The notes: generated from the sequence alone by a model not told the origin. A DNA stretch of 29,910 bases from an uncultured Oscillospiraceae bacterium (GCA_934597585.1 CAKTSA010000019.1:1-29910), one strand, 5' to 3'. Positions 7,861 through 16,744 are shown, counted from the first letter of the stretch. Program-made: numbers and translations.

Positions 7861-8871
7861 TTAGGTGTTGACGGTCATTTCGTCCACATGCGCCGCGATC
7901 TCATCCACCAATCCGCTCATGGCGACCTCCCTGGCCTGGCCGATGGCATTCTCGATGGCCTCGTCATTGGAGGAGCCGTGTGCCTTGATCACCGGCTTGG
8001 AGATGCCGATAAAGGCGGTGCCGCCCACCTTGTTGGGGTCCAGCTGGGCCTTGAAGGCGTTCAGCCCCGGCAGCACCATAGCCCCCGCCAGCTTGGTCAG
8101 CAGGTTTTTCTTGAAGATGCCCTTCAGGCAGCTGCCGGCGTAGGAGCCGATGCCCTCGATGGTCTTCAGCATCACGTTGCCGGAGAAGCCGTCGGTCACC
8201 AGCACGTCGCAGCCGCCCTTGATGGCCTCCTTGGCCTCGATATTGCCGATGAAGTTCAGCCTGGGCTGCTTCAGCAGCAGCTCACGGGTCTGGCGCTGCA
8301 GGTCGGTGCCCTTCTCCGCCTCCACGCCGATGTTGAGAAGGCCCACGCGGGGATTCTCGATCCCCAGCACATGACTGGCGTAAAAGCTGCCCAGATAGGC
8401 GAACTGCAGCAGGTATTCCGGCGTACACTCGGCGTTGGCGCCGCAGTCGATCAGCACGCAGCGGCCGGTGGTGGTGGGCATGACAGGGGCCATGGCGGCC
8501 CGGCGGATGCCCCGCACCCGCTTGGTGATCAGGGTGGCTCCGGTCAGCAGCGCGCCGGTGGAGCCGGCGGAGATAAAGGCGTCGCCCTCCCCGTCCCGCA
8601 GCAGCGTCAGGCCCACACCCATGGAGCTGTCCTTCTTCCGGCGGAACACCGTGGCGGGGTCATCCTCCATGGTGACCTCCTCGGTGGTGGGGACAATGGT
8701 CATGCCCTGGGGCAGCTCCTGCACGCCGCACTGTGCCAGCGCGTCACGGATGGCGGTCTCGTCGCCGGTAAGGGTGATGTCCACGCCCCAGCGCTTCTGT
8801 CCCCGCACCGCGCCCTTGACAATGGCCAGCGGCGCGTTGTCGCCGCCCATGGCGTCTACGATGATCCTCAT
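7861..8871 (-). CDS. plsX: Phosphate acyltransferase PlsX
   Basis: Converts acyl-ACP and inorganic phosphate to acyl-phosphate, the acyl donor for PlsY at the first step of phospholipid synthesis; a peripheral membrane enzyme. The 336-residue protein begins MRIIVDAMGGDNAP, the family signature, and has SAGSTGALLTGATLI in the substrate-binding fold and DGFSGNVMLK further on. Length is standard. The start ATG overlaps the trmFO stop as ATGA, implying translational coupling, and GGAGGAGGTG lies 8 bases upstream. Its partner acpP follows. Confidence 0.96.
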   Translation of the reverse strand: MRIIVDAMGGDNAPLAIVKGAVRGQKRWGVDITLTGDETAIRDALAQCGVQELPQGMTIVPTTEEVTMEDDPATVFRRKKDSSMGVGLTLLRDGEGDAFISAGSTGALLTGATLITKRVRGIRRAAMAPVMPTTTGRCVLIDCGANAECTPEYLLQFAYLGSFYASHVLGIENPRVGLLNIGVEAEKGTDLQRQTRELLLKQPRLNFIGNIEAKEAIKGGCDVLVTDGFSGNVMLKTIEGIGSYAGSCLKGIFKKNLLTKLAGAMVLPGLNAFKAQLDPNKVGGTAFIGISKPVIKAHGSSNDEAIENAIGQAREVAMSGLVDEIAAHVDEMTVNT

Positions 8872-10181
8872 TTAGAAAGCACCTCCTCCCGAATTCCCTC
8901 GATGATGGCCAGCGACCGCTGGCTCAGCTCGGCGTTCTTGTTGCGTTTGCCCTTCACCCGGTGGTCAAGAGGCGGGATGATGCCGAAGTTGATGTTCATG
9001 GGCTGGAAGTCCCCCACGGACTCGTTGCTGACGTACAGGCCCAGGGCGCCGATGGCGGTCTCCCGGGGAAAGTCGATGGGTTCCTTGCCCAGCAGCCGCC
9101 GGGCCAGCTCCACGCCCGCCAGGAAGCCGCTGGCACAGGACTCTACATAGCCCTCCACGCCGGTCATCTGTCCGGCAAAGGCGATGCGGGGATCGCTCCT
9201 GAGCCGGTAATACCGGTCCAGAAGCCGTGGCGAATCCAGATACGTATTGCGGTGCATGACGCCGTAGCGCAGGAACCGTGCGTCGTGGAGGGCGGGGATC
9301 ATGGAGAACACCCGCTTCTGCTCCGGCCATTTCAGGTGGGTCTGGAAGCCCACCAGGTTGTAGATGGTGCCGTCGGCGTTGTCCTTACGCAGCTGCACCA
9401 CCGCGTAGGGGTCCCGGCCCGTCTTGGGGTCCGGCAGGCCCTTGGGCTTCAGGGGGCCGAACCGCAGGGTATCCTCGCCCCGGCGGGCCATGACCTCCAC
9501 CGGCATGCAGCCCTCGAACACGTTCTGATCCTCGAAGCCGTGGACCTCCGCCTCCTGGGCGGCAGTCAGCGCCTGCCAGAAGGCCAGATACTGCTCCTTG
9601 TCCATGGGACAGTTGATGTAGTCCGGTGTGCCTTTATCATAGCGGCTGGCAAAATAGGCGCTGGTCATATCCACGCTGTCAAAGGCCACCAGCGGCGCGG
9701 CGGCGTCAAAGAAATGCAGGGTATCGGTGCTGCCGAACAGCGCCGCCAGCTTGTCCGCCAGCGCGTCGGAGGTCAGGGGGCCGGAGGCGATGACCACATC
9801 GCCCGCGGGAATTTCAGTGACCTCCTCGGCCACCACGGTGATGTTGGGGTGATTGCGGATGGCCTCCGTCACCATGGCGGCAAAGCCGTGGCGGTCCACC
9901 GCCAGAGCGCCGCCGGCGGGCACCGCCGTGGCGTCGGCGCAGCGGAGGATCAGGCTGTCCAGCCGCCGCAGCTCCTCTTTGAGAAGCCCCACAGCGTTTT
10001 CCAGCCCTGCCCCCCGCAGGGAGTTGGAGCAGCACAGCTCGGCAAAATTGTCGGTCACATGGCAGGGGGCGCGCTTGATGGGCTTCATCTCCCGCAGGAT
10101 CACCGGGATGCCCCGCTGGGCCAGCTGCCACGCGCACTCGCTGCCGGCCAGGCCCGCGCCGATCACAGTTACAGGATTCAT
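8868..10181 (-). CDS. trmFO: Methylenetetrahydrofolate-tRNA uracil-54 methyltransferase TrmFO
   Basis: A flavoprotein that makes ribothymidine-54 in the T-loop of tRNAs, using methylenetetrahydrofolate and FADH2. The 437-residue protein begins with the FAD-binding motif TVIGAGLAGSE, followed by the family segment AELCCSNSLRG, which holds the conserved Cys, and ends with GYVESCASGFLAG and NINFGIIPPL. The frame is open far upstream, but that stretch is the other frame of the lysine-rich topA tail. The start at 10181 overlaps the topA stop as ATGA and gives the canonical N-terminus. It overlaps plsX by the same ATGA arrangement. Confidence 0.96.
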   Translation of the reverse strand: MNPVTVIGAGLAGSECAWQLAQRGIPVILREMKPIKRAPCHVTDNFAELCCSNSLRGAGLENAVGLLKEELRRLDSLILRCADATAVPAGGALAVDRHGFAAMVTEAIRNHPNITVVAEEVTEIPAGDVVIASGPLTSDALADKLAALFGSTDTLHFFDAAAPLVAFDSVDMTSAYFASRYDKGTPDYINCPMDKEQYLAFWQALTAAQEAEVHGFEDQNVFEGCMPVEVMARRGEDTLRFGPLKPKGLPDPKTGRDPYAVVQLRKDNADGTIYNLVGFQTHLKWPEQKRVFSMIPALHDARFLRYGVMHRNTYLDSPRLLDRYYRLRSDPRIAFAGQMTGVEGYVESCASGFLAGVELARRLLGKEPIDFPRETAIGALGLYVSNESVGDFQPMNINFGIIPPLDHRVKGKRNKNAELSQRSLAIIEGIREEVLSK

Positions 10182-12577
10182 TCCGCGCTGCCTTTCTCCG
10201 CCGTCTTCTTGGCGGTGGTCTTCTTGGTTGTCGTGGCTTTCTTGGCGGTGGTCGTTTTCTTGGCCGCTGTGGCCTTGGTGGTGGTCTTTTTCGCCGTTGT
10301 CTCCTTGGCGGCGGCGGTCTTCTTGGCTGTGGTGGTCTTGGCGGCGGTCTTTTTGGCCGCCGTCTTCTTGGCGGGCTTCTCCTCCGCCGGTGCTTCCGCG
10401 GTCTCTGCCGCAGTCTCGCCGCCCTCGGCGGCGGTGTCCTTCTTGCGGTGATAGCCCCGCTTGTCCTCCGGCAGGAAGTTGGCGCACTGCTCGTTGATGC
10501 AGAAGGGTCTGCTGAAGCCCCGGCCCGCCCGCTTGAACATGGTCTGGCCGCACAGGGGGCAGTCCTCCTTGGTGGGCACGTCCCAGGTCATAAAATCGCA
10601 GACGCGCTCCCCCTTCTTGTTGTTGGTGAACTCGCAGCAGTAGTAGGTGTACTGCTTGCCGGAGGTCTTGCTGGTGCCGCTGCGCTTCATCAGCCGTCCG
10701 CCGCACTTGGGGCAGCGGCCCGGCATCTCCACCACCAGGGGCATGGTGAAGGTGCACTCCGGATAGCCGGGGCAGGCCAGGAACGGCCCGAACCGGCCCT
10801 CCCGCTCCACCAGGTTGCGGCCGCACACGGGGCACAGCTCGTCGCTGACGGTGGGCTCGGGGCGGATATAGTCGCCCTGCTCGGCGTCGGTCAGGTGCTG
10901 GGCAAAGCCGTCGTCATAGAACTGGCGCAGCACCTGCTTCCAGGGCAGCTTGCCCTCCTCCACGTCGTCCAGCCGCTGCTCCATGTTGGCGGTGAATTTC
11001 AAATCGGCGATGTCGGCAAAATACTTCTCCATCCAGGTGGTCACGGCCTTGCCCAGATTGGTGATATACAGGCACTTGCCCTCCTTCTTCACATACCGGC
11101 GGTCCAGAATGGTGGACACGGTGGGGGCGTAGGTAGAGGGCCGGCCGATGCCGTTTTCCTCCATGGCCCGGATCAGCGCCGCCTCGGTATAGTGGGCGGG
11201 GGGCGTGGTGAAGTGCTGCCCCGGCGCAAAGTCCTTCAATGTCAGGGCCTCCCCCTCCTTCAGGTCCGGCAGGGTGGGCTCCTTCTCCTCCTTGTCGTCG
11301 TCATCCCGGCTCTCCTCATACACGGCGGTATAACCGGAGAATTTCAGCTTGCTGGCGGTGGCCCGGAAGAGATGGCGGTCGGCGGAGATGTCCACCGACA
11401 CGCTGTCGTAGATGGCGTTGGCCATCTGGCTGGCCAGGAAGCGGCTCCAGATCAGCCGGTACAGCCGGTACTGCTCCGGCGTCAGGTCCCCCCGGATATT
11501 CTCCGGCGTCAGTGCCACGTTGCTGGGGCGGATGGCCTCGTGGGCGTCCTGTGCCCCGGCCTTGGTCTTGTACTGGCGGGGGGCGGCGGGCACGTAGCCC
11601 TTGCCGTAGCGGTTCTGGACGAAGTCCCGGGCGTCGGCCTGGGCCTCGTCGCTGATCCGCAGCGAGTCGGTACGCATGTAGGTGATGAGACCCACGGTGC
11701 CCTCGCCGGTGATGTCCACGCCCTCGTACAGCTGCTGGGCGATGGCCATGGTGCGGCGGGGCGTCATATTCAGCTTGCGGGAGGCCTCCTGCTGCATGGT
11801 GGAGGTGGTAAAGGGCGGCGCGGGGGAGCGGTTCTTATCGGTGCGCTTCACCGCCTTCACGGCGAAGGCGGCGCTGCGCAGCTCATCCATGATGGCCTGC
11901 ACGTCCGCCTGGGTCTGGGGCTCGTATTTCTTGCCGTTCTGGCCGTAATAGTGGGCCTTGAAGGGCACCCTCTCCCCGTTTTCCAGCACCGCGTCCAGCG
12001 TCCAGTACTCCTGGGGCTGGAATTCGGCGATCTCCTGATCCCGGTCATACACCATGCGGGTGGCCACACTCTGGACCCGTCCGGCGGACAGGCCCCGGCG
12101 GATCTTCTTCCACATCACCGGAGAGATCTGATAGCCCACCACCCGATCCAGCACGCGGCGGGCCTGCTGGGCGTCCACCAGGTCCTGGTCGATGGCCCGG
12201 GGATGGGCAATGCTCTCCCCCACCACCTTGCGGGTGATCTCGTTGAAGGTGACGCGCTTGGCCTTGTCCTCCGGCAGGTTCAGCAGATGCTGCAGATGCC
12301 AGGAGATGGCCTCTCCCTCGCGGTCCGGGTCGGTGGCCAGATACACGGTGTCGCTGGCGGCGGCGTCCTTTTTCAGCTGCCGGATCAGCTCCTCTTTTCC
12401 GCGGATGGGTTTATATTCAGGTTCAAAATCGTGGTCGATGTCCACGCCAAGGGTACTCTTGGGCAGGTCCCGCAGGTGGCCCATACAGGCCGTGACCTGA
12501 TAGTCCGGGCCCAGATACTTGCCAATGGTCTTGGCCTTGGCGGGAGACTCCACGATCACCAGATGCTTCTTGCTCAT
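10178..12577 (-). CDS. topA: DNA topoisomerase I
   Basis: A type IA topoisomerase that relaxes negative supercoils. The 799-residue protein has the N-terminal Toprim domain (LVIVESPAKAKTIGKYLG, residues 6-23), the catalytic Tyr near residue 298 in YMRTDSLR, and three C-terminal Cys4 zinc-ribbon modules (CPVCG, CPKCG and CPLCG, about residues 575-715). An unusual tail of about 65 residues (735-799) consists almost only of Lys, Ala and Thr in KKTTAKK-like repeats, resembling histone H1 tails and the basic tail of actinobacterial TopA. The tail probably adds nonspecific DNA binding (inference). It starts 6 bases after the dprA stop, and GAGGA at the end of dprA supplies the ribosome binding site. 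It overlaps trmFO by 4 bases. Confidence 0.96.
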   Translation of the reverse strand: MSKKHLVIVESPAKAKTIGKYLGPDYQVTACMGHLRDLPKSTLGVDIDHDFEPEYKPIRGKEELIRQLKKDAAASDTVYLATDPDREGEAISWHLQHLLNLPEDKAKRVTFNEITRKVVGESIAHPRAIDQDLVDAQQARRVLDRVVGYQISPVMWKKIRRGLSAGRVQSVATRMVYDRDQEIAEFQPQEYWTLDAVLENGERVPFKAHYYGQNGKKYEPQTQADVQAIMDELRSAAFAVKAVKRTDKNRSPAPPFTTSTMQQEASRKLNMTPRRTMAIAQQLYEGVDITGEGTVGLITYMRTDSLRISDEAQADARDFVQNRYGKGYVPAAPRQYKTKAGAQDAHEAIRPSNVALTPENIRGDLTPEQYRLYRLIWSRFLASQMANAIYDSVSVDISADRHLFRATASKLKFSGYTAVYEESRDDDDKEEKEPTLPDLKEGEALTLKDFAPGQHFTTPPAHYTEAALIRAMEENGIGRPSTYAPTVSTILDRRYVKKEGKCLYITNLGKAVTTWMEKYFADIADLKFTANMEQRLDDVEEGKLPWKQVLRQFYDDGFAQHLTDAEQGDYIRPEPTVSDELCPVCGRNLVEREGRFGPFLACPGYPECTFTMPLVVEMPGRCPKCGGRLMKRSGTSKTSGKQYTYYCCEFTNNKKGERVCDFMTWDVPTKEDCPLCGQTMFKRAGRGFSRPFCINEQCANFLPEDKRGYHRKKDTAAEGGETAAETAEAPAEEKPAKKTAAKKTAAKTTTAKKTAAAKETTAKKTTTKATAAKKTTTAKKATTTKKTTAKKTAEKGSAE

Positions 12578-12583
12578 GCTTTT

Positions 12584-13834
12584 TTATTCCTCTTTGCTTC
12601 CTTCTAACTCATTTTCCGGCAGCGCCACCGTGCGCACGAAGCTCCGTGCGCCGTTCTGGGCCGCCCAGCCGCTGATCTCCAGCAGCGTCAGGGCCGGCAG
12701 CACCCGCTGGATGGGCAGGCCGCTGTCCTCCGCCAATTCGTCCGATAGCCGCGGCGCGTCCGGTCGCAGGACCCGCAGCACGGTCCGCTGCTCCTCTGTC
12801 AGGCTGTCCCACTCCGCCGCCGTCAGACAGGGCAGGACGGGCGTCTGTGTCGTCTCCGGCTCATAGGCATTGGTTTTTTGTTTTTCCTCCGCCGTTTTCG
12901 GCTCACCTGCACGGCGGGGCAGCGGCGGCATAGGCGGCGCAGTGCGCCGCAGCTTGTGGGGAAACCGGCCCTCGTACTCCCCCAGGATATCCCAGGCACA
13001 GGTGACAAGCCCCGCCCCCTCCCGGATCAGGCGGTGACATCCGGCGCTGTTGGGCGCGTCGATGGGGCCCGGGACGGCGAACACGTCCCTGCCCTGCTCC
13101 ATGGCGTTTTCGGCGGTAATCAGCGCGCCGGACTTCGCCGGGGCCTCCACCACCACGGCGGCCACGCTCAGGCCGCTGAGGATCCGGTTGCGGACCGGGA
13201 AGTGCCAGGCCTCCGGCTCCGTCTGGGGCGGGTACTCCGACAGCAGCACGCCCGTGGCGGCCACATCCTCGTACAGCCGCCGGTTCTCCGCCGGGTAGAC
13301 CACGTCCACGCCGCCCCCCAGCACGCCGCAGGTGAAGCCGCCGAACCGCAGAGCGCCCCGCATGGCGGCCGCGTCCACGCCCTTTGCCATGCCGGACACC
13401 ACCATGCCGCCCTGCTGGGTCAGCTCATAGCCCAGCTTCTCGGCGCAGTGTACACCGTAGGGCGTGCAGCTGCGGGTGCCCACCACGGCCACCGCCACCT
13501 CCTCGTCAAACAGGGGCATGACGCCCTTGCCGTACAGCAGCAGCGGCGGCTGATAGATGTTGCGCAGACGCTCGGGATACAGGGCGTCCGCCAGGGTGAT
13601 GAGGAAAATGCTCTTCCGGGCGCAGTCGGCCAGGATGCGGTCCGACCTGTGGAGGGACTTGTCCTCCAGCAGCGCCGCCTGTTCCTTTTTCAGGCCCTCC
13701 ACCTGCCAGAGCGCCTCCTCGTCCGCGTAGTATATGTCCTCCGGCGAGGAAAAATGCTCCATCATCAGCTGCTTGCTGCGGTCCGTCAGGCCCGGCAGTG
13801 TGGTCAGCCAGACCCAGTATTTCAATGCCGCCAT
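12584..13834 (-). CDS. dprA: DNA processing protein DprA (Smf)
   Basis: Loads RecA on incoming single-stranded DNA during natural transformation; widely conserved even where competence is unproven. The 416-residue protein has an N-terminal helical region, then the Rossmann-like DprA core (about residues 105-310) with VVGTRSCTPYG, SGMAKGVDAAAMRGAL, GGGVDVVYPAENR, FPVRNRILSGLS and KSGALITAENAMEQGRDVFA. A linker leads to a C-terminal winged helix (about 340-405). GGAGAGGAGG precedes the ATG. It lies 27 bases after the methyltransferase gene and directly before topA, a very common Firmicutes order. Confidence 0.95.
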   Translation of the reverse strand: MAALKYWVWLTTLPGLTDRSKQLMMEHFSSPEDIYYADEEALWQVEGLKKEQAALLEDKSLHRSDRILADCARKSIFLITLADALYPERLRNIYQPPLLLYGKGVMPLFDEEVAVAVVGTRSCTPYGVHCAEKLGYELTQQGGMVVSGMAKGVDAAAMRGALRFGGFTCGVLGGGVDVVYPAENRRLYEDVAATGVLLSEYPPQTEPEAWHFPVRNRILSGLSVAAVVVEAPAKSGALITAENAMEQGRDVFAVPGPIDAPNSAGCHRLIREGAGLVTCAWDILGEYEGRFPHKLRRTAPPMPPLPRRAGEPKTAEEKQKTNAYEPETTQTPVLPCLTAAEWDSLTEEQRTVLRVLRPDAPRLSDELAEDSGLPIQRVLPALTLLEISGWAAQNGARSFVRTVALPENELEGSKEE

Positions 13835-13861
13835 GGCCCGCGCCTCCTCTCCGCTTTTCGT

Positions 13862-14617
13862 TTACCGATAGCTCTCCCACAACACCACCGCGGCGGCAAT
13901 GGCCGCGTTCAGTGATTCGCAGCGGTCTGTCATGGGGATCCTGATGGTCTTTTGGCACATGGCCAGCACGGCGTCGCTGATGCCCTGCCCCTCGCTGCCG
14001 ATGACGACGGCGCAGCGGTCCAGGGCGATGGCCCGCACGTCCTCCGTGTCCTCCCGCAGGGCCGTGCCGTACAGAGGCAGGCCGCTGCGGGTCAGCAGAT
14101 CGGGCAGCTGCGCCGCCTTCAGGCACCACACCGGGCGGCGGAACACCGCCCCCATGGACGAGCGCACGGTCTTCACGCTCCAGGGATCGGCGCAGCCCTC
14201 CAGCAGCAGCAGGCCGTCAAAGCCGAAGGCATCCAGCGTCCGCAAGATGGTGCCCACGTTGCCGGGGTCCTGGACGCCGTCCAGCACCAGATAGCGGCTG
14301 CCAAGCAGCGTCTCCGGGGCCTCCGTCTCCGGCAGCGCCACGGTAAACAGCGCCCCCTGGGGGGACTTCATGGGGGAGATGGAGGCCATCACGTCCTCCG
14401 GCACCTCCGCCGTCCGGACGCCCCGGGGCAGCTCCGGCAGAGCGGTCCCGGCGGTGACGACGATCTCCCCCACAGGTGCATGCCATTTCAGCGCCTCCGC
14501 CAGCAGCTTGGGACTGTCGCACAGGTACACGCCCTGCTCCCGGCGGTAGGCGGCGGAGGCCGCCAGCTTTTTCATATGGACCAGCAGCGCGTTGCTGCGG
14601 CTGGTGATTTTTTCCAT
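13862..14617 (-). CDS. SpoU/TrmH family RNA 2'-O-methyltransferase
   Basis: A SPOUT-class methyltransferase expected to methylate a ribose in rRNA or tRNA with S-adenosylmethionine. The 251-residue protein has an N-terminal substrate-binding segment (ITSRSNALLVHMKKL) and a C-terminal knotted domain with the three family motifs: VLDGVQDPGNVGTILRTLDAFG in motif 1 (Asn and Arg conserved), VVIGSEGQGIS in motif 2, and SLNAAIAAAVVLWE in motif 3. The ATG at 14617 is chosen over an in-frame codon 15 positions earlier because AAGGAGG lies 8 bases before it. The exact target nucleotide cannot be inferred. It probably shares a transcript with dprA and possibly with lysS by readthrough. Confidence 0.9.
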   Translation of the reverse strand: MEKITSRSNALLVHMKKLAASAAYRREQGVYLCDSPKLLAEALKWHAPVGEIVVTAGTALPELPRGVRTAEVPEDVMASISPMKSPQGALFTVALPETEAPETLLGSRYLVLDGVQDPGNVGTILRTLDAFGFDGLLLLEGCADPWSVKTVRSSMGAVFRRPVWCLKAAQLPDLLTRSGLPLYGTALREDTEDVRAIALDRCAVVIGSEGQGISDAVLAMCQKTIRIPMTDRCESLNAAIAAAVVLWESYR

Positions 14618-14644
14618 GTTGGCCGCCTCCTTTTTATTGGAATG

Positions 14645-14679
14645 GAAAGGCTGACCCGACAAGCCTTTGTCGGGTCAGC
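14645..14679 (-). terminator. Strong hairpin after lysS, probable terminator or attenuator
   Basis: GCTGACCCGACAA (14650-14662) pairs perfectly with TTGTCGGGTCAGC (14667-14679) around a 4-base loop, 33 bases after the lysS stop. On the minus strand the stem is followed only by CTTTCC, so termination may be partial and the methyltransferase could be expressed by readthrough. Confidence 0.6.
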
Positions 14680-14711
14680 GGGGGAAACGATGTGAACCGA
14701 CTCAGGCGCCA

Positions 14712-16700
14712 TCAATAGAGCTTTGCACCAGCCGGAATGTGGGGATCGACCATCAGCAAATGCAGCTTTTCCTCTCCGTTTTCGTGGTGGACCGCCGAGA
14801 TCAGCATACCGCAGGAGTCAATGCCCATCATGGGTCTGGGGGGCAGATTGGTGATGGCGATGCAGGTCTTGCCCACCAGCTCCTCCGGCTCGTAGTACTC
14901 GTGAATGCCGCTGAGGATCACACGGTCCGTGCCGGTGCCGTCGTCCAGAACGAACTTCAGCAGCTTCTTGGACTTCTTCACGGCCTCGCAGGCCTTGATC
15001 TTCACGGCGCGGAAATCGGACTTGGAGAAGGTGTCAAAATCCACCAGGTCGGCAAACAGCGGCTCGATCTCCACATTGGAGAAGTCGATCTTCTCCTCCG
15101 CCGCAGGCGCGGCGGGCGCAGCCTCGGCGGCTGCCGCAGGCGCGGCGGGCGCAGCCTCGGCGGCTGCCGCAGGCTTGTCGGTCTTCTTGTCGGAATCCAG
15201 GGGCTTCATGGTGGGGAACAGGATCACGTCCCGGATAGAGTCCGCGCCGCACAGCATCATGCTGCACCGGTCGATGCCGAAGCCCAGGCCGCCCGTGGGG
15301 GGCATGCCGTACTCCAGCGCCATGACGAAATCGTCGTCCATCATGTCGGCCTCTTCGTCGCCCTGGGCGCGCTTTTCCGCCTGGGCCTTGAAGCGCTCAT
15401 ACTGGTCGATGGGGTCGTTCAGCTCAGAGAAGGCGTTGCCCATCTCACAGCCGCAGATAAAGGCCTCGTACCGCTCCGTCAGGTGCGGGTCGGCAGGGCT
15501 GCGCTTGGCCAGGGGACTGACCTCCACAGGATACATGGTGATGAAGGTGGGCTGCACCAGCGTCTCCTCCACCTTCTGGTCAAAGGCCTCGTACAGGGCG
15601 TTGCCCCAGGTGTGGGACACGCCGTCCATATCCACGCCCACGCTCTTGGCCAGCTCCACAGCGGCGTCATCGTCGCCCTCGATGGCCATAAAGTCGGCGC
15701 CGGTGACGTTCTTCACCGCGTCGGCCATGGTGACACGGGGCCAGCCGGGGGTCAGGTCGATGTCGTGGCCCAGCCACTGGACCTGATAGCCGCCGTGGAT
15801 CTCCTTGCACGCACCGGAGAGAATGGCCTCCAGGATATCCATCATGCCGTCCAGGTTGGTATAGGCCTGATACAGCTCGCAGGTGGTGAACTCGGGGTTG
15901 TGCTTGGTGTCCATGCCCTCGTTGCGGAAGATGCGGCCCACCTCATACACGCGCTCCAGGCCGCCCACGATCAGCCGCTTCAGGTGCAGCTCGGTGGCGA
16001 TGCGCATATACATGTCGATGTCCTGGGCGTTGTGGTGGGTGATGAAGGGCCGGGCGTTGGCGCCGCCGGCAATGGGGCTGAGAACAGGCGTCTCCACCTC
16101 CATGAAGCCCAGGGAATCCAGATAGCGGCGCAGATAGGACACGAACTTGCTGCGGATCTCGAAGTTCCGCTTGCTCTCGGGATTCATGATCAGGTCCACA
16201 TAGCGCTGGCGATAGCGGACCTCCTTGTCGGTCAGGCCGTGGAACTTCTCGGGCAGGGGGCGCAGGGACTTGCTCAGCAGGATGATCTCATGGGCGCGGA
16301 CGGACATCTCGCCCCGCTGGGTGCGGAACACCTCGCCGATAACGCCCACGATGTCGCCGATGTCGTACTTCTTGAAGCGGTTATAGTTGTCCTCGTCCAT
16401 CTCGTCCTTGCGGGCGTAGATCTGGATGCGGCCGGACTTGTCCTGCATGTCGCAGAAGGACACCTTGCCCATGCCGCGCTTGCTCATCAGGCGGCCCGCC
16501 ACACGGACGGGAGTACCCTCCAGGGCGTCGAAGTTGTCCTTGATATCCTGGGCGTGATGGGTCACGTCAAACTTGGTGATCTGGAAGGGATCGCGGCCCT
16601 CGTCCTGCAATGCCTTCAGCTTGTCGCGGCGGATCTGGAGCAGCTCGCCCAGCTCCTGCTGTTCGTTGGTGTTGGTCACATTGGTGTTTTGCTCTGCCAT
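14712..16700 (-). CDS. lysS: Lysyl-tRNA synthetase (class II) with C-terminal tRNA-binding domain
   Basis: Charges tRNA-Lys. The first ~500 residues are a normal bacterial LysRS: an OB-fold anticodon-binding domain (about 60-165), motif 2 FRNEGMDTKHNPEFT near residue 256 and motif 3 GLGFGIDR near 470. Usual LysRS ends there (about 490-510 residues), but this protein has 662. An Ala/Pro/Glu linker (about 505-535) leads to about 125 residues, DFSNVEIEPLFADLVDFDTF through MVDPHIPAGAKLY, with the layout of the EMAP-II/MetRS C-terminal tRNA-binding OB fold (DFRAVKIKACEAV, KKLLKFVLDDGTG, NLPPRPMMGIDSCGML). The extra domain likely raises tRNA affinity (inference). AAGGAGG lies 5 bases before the ATG. 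It is 44 bases downstream of greA and probably cotranscribed with it. Confidence 0.95.
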   Translation of the reverse strand: MAEQNTNVTNTNEQQELGELLQIRRDKLKALQDEGRDPFQITKFDVTHHAQDIKDNFDALEGTPVRVAGRLMSKRGMGKVSFCDMQDKSGRIQIYARKDEMDEDNYNRFKKYDIGDIVGVIGEVFRTQRGEMSVRAHEIILLSKSLRPLPEKFHGLTDKEVRYRQRYVDLIMNPESKRNFEIRSKFVSYLRRYLDSLGFMEVETPVLSPIAGGANARPFITHHNAQDIDMYMRIATELHLKRLIVGGLERVYEVGRIFRNEGMDTKHNPEFTTCELYQAYTNLDGMMDILEAILSGACKEIHGGYQVQWLGHDIDLTPGWPRVTMADAVKNVTGADFMAIEGDDDAAVELAKSVGVDMDGVSHTWGNALYEAFDQKVEETLVQPTFITMYPVEVSPLAKRSPADPHLTERYEAFICGCEMGNAFSELNDPIDQYERFKAQAEKRAQGDEEADMMDDDFVMALEYGMPPTGGLGFGIDRCSMMLCGADSIRDVILFPTMKPLDSDKKTDKPAAAAEAAPAAPAAAAEAAPAAPAAEEKIDFSNVEIEPLFADLVDFDTFSKSDFRAVKIKACEAVKKSKKLLKFVLDDGTGTDRVILSGIHEYYEPEELVGKTCIAITNLPPRPMMGIDSCGMLISAVHHENGEEKLHLLMVDPHIPAGAKLY
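15100..15174. repeat. 33-base exact tandem duplication in the lysS linker
   Basis: The 33-base unit at 15100-15132 is repeated without mismatch at 15133-15165 and begun a third time for 9 bases (15166-15174). It encodes an 11-residue Ala/Pro/Glu unit, so copy-number change would stay in frame and only alter linker length. Confidence 0.9.
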
Positions 16701-16722
16701 AACGGCCTCCTTATCTCATCAG

Positions 16723-16741
16723 CCTCGATCGCTGATCGAGG
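16723..16741 (-). other. Intercistronic hairpin between greA and lysS
   Basis: CCTCGATC (16723-16730) pairs with GATCGAGG (16734-16741) over a 3-base loop, just after the greA stop. There is no T-tract on either side, so RNA processing or stabilisation is more likely than termination. Confidence 0.5.
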
Positions 16742-16744
16742 GGT

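Noticed and set aside
10182..10835. An upstream extension of trmFO by over 200 codons
   Set aside because: It overlaps the zinc-ribbon and basic-tail coding part of topA in another frame; the FAD motif begins right at the ATG at 10181.
14640..14711. A possible tRNA gene after lysS
   Set aside because: The sequence is a simple 13-pair hairpin with no T-loop, anticodon arm or acceptor stem.
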